Of a stretch of DNA of 64,000 nucleotides, positions 57,817-64,000 are shown in pieces. The stretch lies in contig NZ_CP020555.1 of assembly GCF_002080455.1 (NCBI RefSeq), positions 4,669,501 to 4,733,500 of the forward strand. The letters run 5' to 3'. The notes under the pieces are model-generated. The model was not told the DNA's origin and searched no databases. It worked only from the letters and a program-made list of their open reading frames with translations. Positions within the stretch are counted from its first letter, which is position 1, and each line of letters opens with the position of its first letter. Made by a program: the position numbers and the translations under genes. The DNA comes from Streptomyces sp. Sge12 (GTDB lineage Bacteria; Actinomycetota; Actinomycetes; Streptomycetales; Streptomycetaceae).

Positions 57817-58734
57817 GTGACAACTGACCAGCCCCGCCGCACCGAACCCACCTCCAGCGCCGCCGCGGCCGACGGCCCGACGGGCACGCTCGTGCTCGCC
57901 GGGACCCCGATCGGCGATCTCGCGGACGCCCCGCCGCGTCTGGCGACCGAGCTGGAGCGGGCCGACGTGATCGCGGCCGAGGACACCCGGCGGCTGCGCC
58001 GGCTGACCCAGGGGCTGGGCGTCCACACCACGGGGCGCGTCCTGTCGTACTTCGAGGGCAACGAGTCGGCGCGCACCCCGGAGCTGGTCGAGGCCCTGGC
58101 CGGCGGCGCGCGGGTGCTGCTGGTGACCGACGCGGGCATGCCCTCGGTGTCCGACCCCGGCTACCGGCTCGTCGCCGCCGCCGTGGAGAAGGACATCAAG
58201 GTCACCGCCGTCCCCGGGCCGTCCGCGGTGCTCACCGCGCTCGCCATGTCCGGGCTGCCGGTGGACCGGTTCTGCTTCGAGGGGTTCCTGCCCCGCAAGG
58301 CGGGAGAGCGCCTGGGCCGGCTGCGCGAGGTCGAGGGCGAGCGGCGCACGCTCGTCTACTTCGAGGCCCCGCACCGGCTCGACGACACCCTGGCCGCCAT
58401 GGCCGAGGTCTTCGGGGCCGACCGGCGGGCCGCCGTGTGCCGCGAGCTGACCAAGACGTACGAGGAGGTCAAGCGCGGCGGGCTCGGCGAGCTCGCTGCC
58501 TGGGCCGCCGAGGGCGTGCGCGGCGAGATCACGATCGTGGTCGAGGGCGCTCCGGCGGCCGGGCCCGGCGACGTCGACGACGAGGAGCTGGTGCGCCGGG
58601 TGCGGGTGCGCGAGGAGGCCGGCGAGCGGCGCAAGGAGGCCATCGCGGCGGTCGCCGCCGAGGCCGGCGTACCCAAGCGCGACGTGTTCGACGCGGTGGT
58701 CGCGGCAAAGAACGCGGCACAAAAGATGCCGTGA
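57817..58734 (+). CDS. rsmI: 16S rRNA (cytidine1402-2'-O)-methyltransferase
   Basis: A 305-residue SAM-dependent enzyme modifying C1402 in the decoding centre. Motifs are LAGTPIGDLAD, AAEDTRRLRRL, LVTDAGMPSVSDPGYRLV, PGPSAVLTALAMSGLP and the C-terminal part of the tetrapyrrole-methylase-like fold. GTG 57817 lies 6 nt after GAGGAT, a possible -10. From memory, its divergent position to pmt is conserved in actinobacteria. Confidence 0.95.
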   Translation: MTTDQPRRTEPTSSAAAADGPTGTLVLAGTPIGDLADAPPRLATELERADVIAAEDTRRLRRLTQGLGVHTTGRVLSYFEGNESARTPELVEALAGGARVLLVTDAGMPSVSDPGYRLVAAAVEKDIKVTAVPGPSAVLTALAMSGLPVDRFCFEGFLPRKAGERLGRLREVEGERRTLVYFEAPHRLDDTLAAMAEVFGADRRAAVCRELTKTYEEVKRGGLGELAAWAAEGVRGEITIVVEGAPAAGPGDVDDEELVRRVRVREEAGERRKEAIAAVAAEAGVPKRDVFDAVVAAKNAAQKMP

Positions 58735-58856
58735 GCAGGTAAAGAGCTAACCTGAAAGGCAAAGCTCAGACCGCGCACCGGGCACTTTCGGAATGAGTCG
58801 CCCAAGGACCGTCCAACAGTAGACAGGGCCTGATGCGCTCCCGCCCGTTGAGGCGT

Positions 58857-58878
58857 CCACTGGCAATGGCACCAGTGG
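58857..58878 (+). promoter_or_regulatory. 5'-leader hairpin before zinc-ribbon gene
   Basis: CCACTGG (58857-58863) and CCAGTGG (58872-58878) form a perfect 7-bp stem with an 8-nt loop, ending 7 bases before the GAGGAG ribosome site of the next gene. It may modulate translation or be an operator. Confidence 0.4.
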
Positions 58879-58894
58879 AACAAGAGGAGCTGGC

Positions 58895-59389
58895 ATGAGT
58901 GAGATCGCAGACACCCCGGTACCCGTCCCCGTCGCAGTCCCTGTCGCTGTGACCGCCTCCGACGTGCACACCGTTTACGAGGCCTACTCCTTCGCGTGCA
59001 TGAGGTGCGGGTACGGCTGGGAGCAGGCGTACGCGATCGAGCACCACGTCGACGCCAAGGGCGAGCCGTTCATCATGTACAAGGTCGACGGCGAGCGCGT
59101 GCCCTCCCCCCTGTCCAACCCGACCTGCCTGAACTGCGGCGGACACGTCGTACGGATCATGCGGGCCGGACAGGTCTCCTCCGTCATGGGCATGATCGAC
59201 CACCTCTACCACCACCAGATAGCCCCCGGGATCGCCGGACCGGTACCGGCCGGCGTGGACGTCCCCCGGCCGCCGAAGCAGCGCAGGGCGCCCCGCCCGC
59301 ACGCCTCCCCGGGGCCCGTGGCGCTCGACCCGGCAGGGGAGCGCCGGGGCCTGCTCTCCCGTCTGAAGGGGCTCTTCCGCCGGTCATAA
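58895..59389 (+). CDS. zinc-ribbon-like conserved hypothetical protein
   Basis: A 164-residue protein with two CxxC knuckles (CMRC at 35-38 and CLNC at about 78-81) and several His nearby, probably binding zinc. The C-terminal third is basic and ends in LLSRLKGLFRRS. No catalytic motif is seen. GAGGAG precedes the ATG. It lies between rsmI and tatD; in mycobacteria this space holds metS, as I remember, which is not in this window. Confidence 0.7.
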   Translation: MSEIADTPVPVPVAVPVAVTASDVHTVYEAYSFACMRCGYGWEQAYAIEHHVDAKGEPFIMYKVDGERVPSPLSNPTCLNCGGHVVRIMRAGQVSSVMGMIDHLYHHQIAPGIAGPVPAGVDVPRPPKQRRAPRPHASPGPVALDPAGERRGLLSRLKGLFRRS

Positions 59390-59399
59390 GATCGGCCGT

Positions 59400-60290
59400 A
59401 TGAGCACACGCGTGGAGAAGACGCAGCCCAAGGACGCACCGCCGCCGCTGCCCGAACCCCTCCGGGTGGCGGTCGCCGACTCGCACACCCACCTGGACAT
59501 GCAGTCGGGCACCGTCGAGGAGGGCCTCGCGAAGGCGGCCTCGGTGGGCGTGACCACCGTCGTCCAGGTGGGCTGCGACGTGAAGGGCTCCCGGTGGGCC
59601 GCCGAGACCGCGGCCGCGTACGAGAACGTCCACGCGGCCGTCGCCCTCCACCCGAACGAAGCCCCGCGCATCGTCCACGGCGATCCGGACGGCTGGTCGC
59701 GGCAGGGCGCCCGGGCCGGCGGCGGCGAGGCCGCCCTCGACGAGGCCCTGGCGGAGATCGAGGCGCTGGCCGCCCTCGCCCACGTCAAGGCGGTCGGCGA
59801 GACCGGGCTGGACTACTTCCGCACCGGTCCGGAGGGCATGGCCGCCCAGGAGCGCTCCTTCCGCGCGCACATCGAGATCGCCAAGCGGCAGGGCAAGGCG
59901 CTGGTCATCCACGACCGGGAGGCCCACGCGGACGTGCTGCGCGTCCTGCGCGAGGAGGGCGCCCCCGAACGGACCGTCTTCCACTGCTACTCCGGGGACG
60001 CGGACATGGCCCGCGAGTGCGCCGCCGCCGGGTACTACCTGTCCTTCGCCGGGACCGTCACCTTCAAGAACGCGGCCCCGCTGCGCGAGGCACTGGCCGT
60101 GGCCCCGCTGGACCTGGTGCTCGTCGAGACGGACGCGCCGTACCTGACCCCCGCCCCGTACCGCGGACGGCCCAACGCGCCGTACCTCATTCCGCTGACG
60201 GTCCGGGCGATGGCCGCGGTCCGCGGCATCGACGAGGACGCGATGGCCACCGCGCTGGCGGCCAACACGGCCCGTGCCTTCGACTACTGA
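59400..60290 (+). CDS. tatD: TatD family metal-dependent DNase
   Basis: A 296-residue (beta/alpha)8 phosphoesterase. Metal ligands are in DSHTHLD, the Glu in AVGETGLDYF, the His in VIHDREAH and HCYSGD, and the Asp in VETDAPYLTP. It acts as a 3'-5' nuclease in DNA repair or turnover. A TAAGAT box (59387-59392), overlapping the previous stop, ends 7 nt before the ATG, so a leaderless mRNA is possible. The gene is followed by the rpfB promoter. Confidence 0.95.
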   Translation: MSTRVEKTQPKDAPPPLPEPLRVAVADSHTHLDMQSGTVEEGLAKAASVGVTTVVQVGCDVKGSRWAAETAAAYENVHAAVALHPNEAPRIVHGDPDGWSRQGARAGGGEAALDEALAEIEALAALAHVKAVGETGLDYFRTGPEGMAAQERSFRAHIEIAKRQGKALVIHDREAHADVLRVLREEGAPERTVFHCYSGDADMARECAAAGYYLSFAGTVTFKNAAPLREALAVAPLDLVLVETDAPYLTPAPYRGRPNAPYLIPLTVRAMAAVRGIDEDAMATALAANTARAFDY

Positions 60291-60339
60291 CCGCCACTGA
60301 CGCCCCGCCCACTCCGACACGCTGGGTAGTCGTACCGCT

Positions 60340-60368
60340 TTGGAGCGTGACGACTCCTCCGCTAGGGT
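60340..60368 (+). promoter_or_regulatory. sigma70-type promoter of rpfB
   Basis: TTGGAG (60340-60345), 17 bp, TAGGGT (60363-60368). The predicted transcription start near 60375 leaves a leader of about 42 nt before GTG 60417. Confidence 0.6.
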
Positions 60369-60416
60369 GCCGTGCCCGCACTCAGAGGGTGCCGGATCAC
60401 CAGTGGAGCGAGCGTC

Positions 60417-61949
60417 GTGAGCGATACGCAGGGCAGTCACCGCCGTGGCGGTCCCGTCCCCGAGGCGTACGAGGCCCAGCCCTTGGCCTGGCCGGCCGGT
60501 ACGGGCGATCCCGGCCCCGCCGCATGGGACCCCGAAACCGACGCGTGGGACCTCGAGCCGGCGGCCTGGGACCCCGAGCCGGCCGTGCCCGCCCCGCGCG
60601 GCGGGCGCCGCCGCCGGGCCGCCATGTCACCGGTCGAGCTCGCCGAGGCCGACACCCTGGCCGCGACGCCCGTGGCACCCGTGGGCCCCGTGGCACCCGG
60701 GTCGGGCCGCCGCCGGGCCGCGAACCCGGCGGGCACCGTGCCGGGCCCCGCCACGGCGCCCGCCCCGCCCCGCGCCCCCGCGGTCCCGGTCCCGGGCCAG
60801 GGCGCCGGACCCGGCCGCCGCCGCGCCCGGGGCCGCGGCGCCCCCGAACGGCCCCCCGGCACCCACTGGCGGCGGATCGTGCCGCAGGCCCTCGTCGTCG
60901 CCTTCCTCGCGGGCGGCACCACGGCCTTCGTGGCCGCCGACAAAGCGGTACGGCTCACCGTGGACGGGGTTCCGCGCAACCTGCACACCTTCGCCGACGA
61001 CATCGGCGAACTGCTCGCCGCCGAAGGCCTCGGCATCGGCCCCCACGACCTCGTCGCCCCCGCCGCCGGCGAACCCCTCGAAGACGGCGAGGAGGTCGTC
61101 CTCCGCTACGGCCGCCCGCTGCGCCTGACCCTCGACGGCCAGCAGCGCCAGGTGTGGACCACCGCCCGCACCGTCGAGGGCGCGCTGCGCCAGTTCGGCA
61201 TCCGCGCCGAGGGCGCCTACCTCTCCGCCCCCCGCACCGCGCCCGTCCCGCGCGCCGGCATGGCCCTCGGCGTCCGTACCGAACGCAGCGTCACCTTCAT
61301 GGCCGACGGCCGCGAACGCACCATCCGCACCAACGCCGCCACCGTCCAGGAGGCCCTCGACCAGGCCGGCATCACCCTCCACGGCCAGGACACCACCTCC
61401 GTACCCCCCACCGACTTCCCGCGCGACGGCCAGACCGTCACCGTGCTGCGCATCACCGGCACCCGCGAGGTCCGCGAGGAGCGCATCCCCTTCGAGACCG
61501 AGAAGGTCAAGGACCCCGAGCTGTTCGCCGGAACCGAGGTCGTCGAACGCGTCGGCCGCCCCGGCGCGCGCAGGGTCACGTACAGCCTGCGCACCGTCAA
61601 CGGGGTCCGGCAGAAGCCGCGGCCCATCGCCGACGAGGTCGTCCGCGAACCCGTCGCCCAGCTCGTCCGGGTCGGCACCAGATCCCTGCCGAGCTCGGTC
61701 GCCGGCGCCGACGGCCTCAACTGGGCGGCCCTCGCCCAGTGCGAGTCCGGCGGCCGCCCCTCCGCCACCGACGCCTCGGGCACCTACGGCGGCCTCTACC
61801 AGTTCGACGTCCGCACCTGGCAGGGCCTCGGCGGCAGCGGCCGCCCGCAGGACGCCTCGGGCACGGAACAGACGTACCGGGCGAAGAAGCTCTACGTGCA
61901 GCGCGGGGCGAGCCCGTGGCCGCACTGCGGCCGCAGGCTCACGTCGTAG
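60417..61949 (+). CDS. rpfB: resuscitation-promoting factor RpfB-like
   Basis: A 510-residue exported cell-wall lytic enzyme. The parts are a long Pro/Ala/Arg-rich N-terminus with AWDPE repeats (25-65), one membrane segment (about 160-180; PQALVVAFLAGGTTAFVAA), three DUF348 domains (185-340; e.g. VRLTVDGVPRNLHTFADD), a G5 domain (345-425) and the Rpf transglycosylase domain (435-510) with catalytic Glu in LAQCESGG and the Cys pair of the fold. It cleaves peptidoglycan and promotes germination or regrowth. TGGAG precedes GTG 60417. tatD-rpfB-rsmA-ispE is the mycobacterial Rv1008-1011 order. Confidence 0.93.
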   Translation: MSDTQGSHRRGGPVPEAYEAQPLAWPAGTGDPGPAAWDPETDAWDLEPAAWDPEPAVPAPRGGRRRRAAMSPVELAEADTLAATPVAPVGPVAPGSGRRRAANPAGTVPGPATAPAPPRAPAVPVPGQGAGPGRRRARGRGAPERPPGTHWRRIVPQALVVAFLAGGTTAFVAADKAVRLTVDGVPRNLHTFADDIGELLAAEGLGIGPHDLVAPAAGEPLEDGEEVVLRYGRPLRLTLDGQQRQVWTTARTVEGALRQFGIRAEGAYLSAPRTAPVPRAGMALGVRTERSVTFMADGRERTIRTNAATVQEALDQAGITLHGQDTTSVPPTDFPRDGQTVTVLRITGTREVREERIPFETEKVKDPELFAGTEVVERVGRPGARRVTYSLRTVNGVRQKPRPIADEVVREPVAQLVRVGTRSLPSSVAGADGLNWAALAQCESGGRPSATDASGTYGGLYQFDVRTWQGLGGSGRPQDASGTEQTYRAKKLYVQRGASPWPHCGRRLTS

Positions 61950-61978
61950 CGGGCACGCCGATCTGAGACGCTTTACCG

Positions 61979-62899
61979 GTGAGCACCGCAGAGCAGCAGC
62001 CCGAGAACCCCGAGAACACCTCCCCCGGCACCCCCGACGCCCTCCTGGGGCCGGCCGACATCAGGGAGCTGGCCGCCGCCCTCGGCGTACGCCCGACGAA
62101 GCAGAAGGGGCAGAACTTCGTCATCGACGCCAACACGGTGCGCCGGATCGTGCGCACCGCCGAGGTCCGCCCGGACGACGTCGTCGTCGAGGTCGGCCCG
62201 GGGCTCGGCTCGCTGACGCTCGCGCTGCTGGAGGCCGCGGACCGGGTCGTCGCCGTCGAGATCGACGACATCCTGGCCGCGGCACTGCCCGCCACCATCG
62301 AAGCCCGGATGCCCGCGAAGAAGGACCGCTTCGCGCTGGTCCACTCCGACGCGATGCTCGTGACCGAACTGCCCGGCCCGCCGCCGACCGCGCTCGTCGC
62401 GAACCTGCCCTACAACGTGGCCGTGCCCGTCCTGCTGACCATGCTCGACCGCTTCCCGACCATCGAGCGGACCCTGGTGATGGTGCAGGCCGAGGTCGCC
62501 GACCGGCTGGCCGCCGAGCCGGGCAACAAGGTCTACGGGGTGCCCTCCGTCAAGGCCAACTGGTACGCGCACGTCAAGCGCGCCGGCGCCATCGGCCGCA
62601 AGGTCTTCTGGCCCGCCCCGAACGTCGACTCCGGTCTCGTCTCGCTGGTGCGCCGCACCGAGCCGATCAAGACCAGCGCCACCAAGGCCGAGGTCTTCGC
62701 GGTCGTCGACGCCGCCTTCGCCCAGCGCCGCAAGACGCTGCGCGCCGCACTGGCCGGCTGGGCCGGATCGGCGGCGGGCGCGGAGGCCGCGCTGGTCGCC
62801 GCCGGGGTCTCGCCGCAGGCCCGCGGGGAGTCCCTGACGGTCGAGGAGTTCGCGGCGATCGCCGAGCACAAGCCCGCGGCGCAGAGGCCCGCACTGTGA
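61979..62899 (+). CDS. rsmA: 16S rRNA (adenine1518/1519-N6)-dimethyltransferase
   Basis: A 306-residue SAM-dependent enzyme (KsgA) that dimethylates two adenines at the 3' end of 16S rRNA during 30S maturation. The N-terminal KQKGQNFVIDANT, SAM loop VEVGPGLGSLT and catalytic NLPYN (VANLPYNVAV) are intact. GTG 61979 starts 29 bp after rpfB; the end overlaps ispE by GTGA. Confidence 0.96.
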   Translation: MSTAEQQPENPENTSPGTPDALLGPADIRELAAALGVRPTKQKGQNFVIDANTVRRIVRTAEVRPDDVVVEVGPGLGSLTLALLEAADRVVAVEIDDILAAALPATIEARMPAKKDRFALVHSDAMLVTELPGPPPTALVANLPYNVAVPVLLTMLDRFPTIERTLVMVQAEVADRLAAEPGNKVYGVPSVKANWYAHVKRAGAIGRKVFWPAPNVDSGLVSLVRRTEPIKTSATKAEVFAVVDAAFAQRRKTLRAALAGWAGSAAGAEAALVAAGVSPQARGESLTVEEFAAIAEHKPAAQRPAL

Positions 62900-63807
62900 G
62901 CGCGCGCCGGACGGCCGTGACCGTACGGGTCCCCGCGAAGGTCAACGTGCAGCTGGCGGTGGGCGCGGCCCGCCCCGACGGCTTCCACGACCTGGCCAAC
63001 GTCTTCCTCGCCGTGTCGCTGTTCGACGAGGTGACGGCCGCCCCGGCCGACACCCTGAGCATCACCTGCGAGGGCCCGGACGCCGACCAGGTCCCGCTGG
63101 ACCGCACCAACCTCGCGGCGCGCGCCGCCGAGATCCTCGCGGCCCGGGCCGGCATCGAACCCGACGTCCACCTCCACATCGCGAAGAACATCCCGGTGGC
63201 GGGCGGCATGGCGGGCGGCAGCGCGGACGGTGCGGCGGCCCTGCTGGCCTGCGACGCCCTGTGGGGCCTGAACACCCCGCGCGCCGAGCTCCTCGACATC
63301 TGCGCGGAGCTGGGCAGCGACGTCCCCTTCAGCCTGGTCGGCGGGGCCGCGCTCGGCACCGGCCGCGGTGAGCTGCTCACGCCGGTCGGGGCGGGGACGT
63401 TCCACTGGGTGTTCGCGGTGGCCGACGGGGGGCTGTCCACCCCGGCGGTGTTCCGCGAGTTCGACCGGCTCACCGCCGGCATCCCGGTCCCGGCCCCCGA
63501 AGCCTCGCCGGCGCTGCTGGCGGCGCTCGCCTCGGGCGATCCGGACGCGCTGGCCGCGGTACTGGCCAATGACCTCCAGGCGGCGGCGCTCTCGCTCCGG
63601 CCGCAGCTCGCGCGGACGCTGGCCGCGGGCGTGGACGGTGGTGCGCTCGCCGCGCTGGTCTCCGGCTCCGGACCGACCACGGCCTTCCTCGTCGCGGACG
63701 AGGAGACCGCCGCCAAGGTCGCGGCCGCGCTCGAAGCCTCCGGCACGTGCCGGGCCACGCGGATCGCCTCCAGCCCGGCGGCGGGTGCCACGGTCCTGCC
63801 GTCCTGA
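62896..63807 (+). CDS. ispE: 4-diphosphocytidyl-2-C-methyl-D-erythritol kinase
   Basis: A 303-residue GHMP kinase of the MEP isoprenoid pathway. The substrate end VRVPAKVNVQLAVG, the ATP loop PVAGGMAGGSADGAAALL, the catalytic Asp in GSDVPFSL and the C-terminal SGSGPT motif are intact. It overlaps rsmA by four bases, so rRNA modification, isoprenoid synthesis and Rpf are transcribed together. Confidence 0.96.
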   Translation: MSARRTAVTVRVPAKVNVQLAVGAARPDGFHDLANVFLAVSLFDEVTAAPADTLSITCEGPDADQVPLDRTNLAARAAEILAARAGIEPDVHLHIAKNIPVAGGMAGGSADGAAALLACDALWGLNTPRAELLDICAELGSDVPFSLVGGAALGTGRGELLTPVGAGTFHWVFAVADGGLSTPAVFREFDRLTAGIPVPAPEASPALLAALASGDPDALAAVLANDLQAAALSLRPQLARTLAAGVDGGALAALVSGSGPTTAFLVADEETAAKVAAALEASGTCRATRIASSPAAGATVLPS

Positions 63808-63823
63808 CCCCGCGGGCCGGCCG

Positions 63824-63871
63824 CCGGGGCTCCGCCCCGGACCCCGCGCCTCAAACGCCGGCGAGGCTGAA
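63824..63871. repeat. dispersed hairpin repeat, copy 2 (possible ispE terminator)
   Basis: The hairpin CCGGGGC-TCC-GCCCCGG (63824-63840) is followed by ACCCCGCGCCTCAAACG and CCGGCGAGGCTGAA. It has the same layout as copy 1 at 35597-35645. It starts 17 bp after the ispE stop and is well placed to end its transcript. Confidence 0.85.
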
Positions 63872-63951
63872 TGCGCGCCGCGGGCTACTCAGGGCGGAGT
63901 TGAGTATCCGCGCCCTGTCGGGGGGCGGCCCGCGCGGGCGACCGTGGGTCC

Positions 63952-64000
63952 ATGACAGTCAGCGCACGCGCCATGGCCGAGGCCACCCCCGCCGACCGCG
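63952..64000 (+). CDS. start of a further gene, cut by right edge
   Basis: An ATG at 63952 opens a frame reading MTVSARAMAEATPADR to the window end. A second ATG (MAEATPADR) is also usable. The TPADR phrase, from memory, is like the beginning of membrane acyltransferase family 3 proteins, but 16 codons do not settle it. Confidence 0.4.
   Translation, partial: MTVSARAMAEATPADR

Noticed and set aside
60291..60416. c-di-AMP (ydaO) riboswitch before rpfB, as known for some Streptomyces rpf genes
   Set aside because: The predicted leader is only about 42 nt, far too short, and no ydaO-type stems are visible.

Overview
The window is chromosomal DNA from a Streptomyces or very close relative. The evidence is the very high GC content with strong third-position GC bias, frequent GTG (and some TTG/CTG) starts, 4-base GTGA/ATGA overlaps between genes, and a gene complement that includes an SsgA-family sporulation protein, SepX/GlpR, Rpf and a protein O-mannosyltransferase. 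No insertion sequence, integrase, prophage or CRISPR array is visible. It holds about 63 protein genes (one cut at each edge) and one tRNA.

Layout. 1-10.8 kb: the right part of an envelope-polysaccharide locus (deacetylase, GT4 glycosyltransferase, Wzz-like protein, FemAB/BioF2-like acyltransferase, a secreted GH26-like hydrolase with a Pro-Thr tail, ATP-grasp ligase, FAD oxidoreductase) ending in a PAS-GAF-SpoIIE-HATPase phosphatase. 10.8-14.2 kb: small secreted or conserved proteins and a cytochrome P450. 14.2-21.4 kb: LtrA, MscL, a SAF/CpaB-like protein, an unusual PyrF, a CMD-family protein, MTA phosphorylase, an FmdB/Ruc-like zinc-ribbon protein behind a CIRCE operator, and an MFS transporter. 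21.7-32.4 kb: K+/H+ antiporter, penicillin acylase, 5-FTHF cyclo-ligase, galU, moeA, moaC, mog, RimJ-like GNAT and sepX. 32.4 kb: tRNA-Ala(CGC) with promoter and terminator. 32.6-41.7 kb: accessory genes, including an Ntn hydrolase with a LuxR regulator, exonuclease III, a MerR regulator, and a monooxygenase / alpha-beta hydrolase / SDR operon. 41.7-48.2 kb: tricorn protease divergent from a TetR-MMPL pair. 48.2-51.3 kb: ssgE-like gene and an ECF metal transporter with a Nur-like box. 51.4-64 kb: serine hydrolase, YbaK, penicillin-binding protein, GNAT, pmt, rsmI, tatD, rpfB, rsmA, ispE and the first bases of another gene.

The backbone order mscL ... FmdB, FTHF ligase, galU, moeA, GNAT, sepX ... 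pmt, rsmI, tatD, rpfB, rsmA, ispE matches, from memory, the block Rv0985c-Rv1011 of Mycobacterium tuberculosis. This is therefore an ancient actinobacterial core block with Streptomyces-specific insertions.

The main points for a second look are: the CIRCE element controlling the Ruc-like disordered chaperone candidate; the Nur-type nickel box over the ECF transporter promoter; a PyrF paralogue with a substituted active-site Asp and an 18-bp repeat expansion in its phosphate loop; a dispersed hairpin repeat, one copy of which appears to have become the C-terminus of the monooxygenase; several genes with a -10 box 6-7 nt from the start codon (leaderless mRNAs); and the exopolysaccharide locus, whose composition resembles XrtA-type EPS loci of Proteobacteria. 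All domain and homologue statements come from reading the translated sequence and from memory; no search was run.
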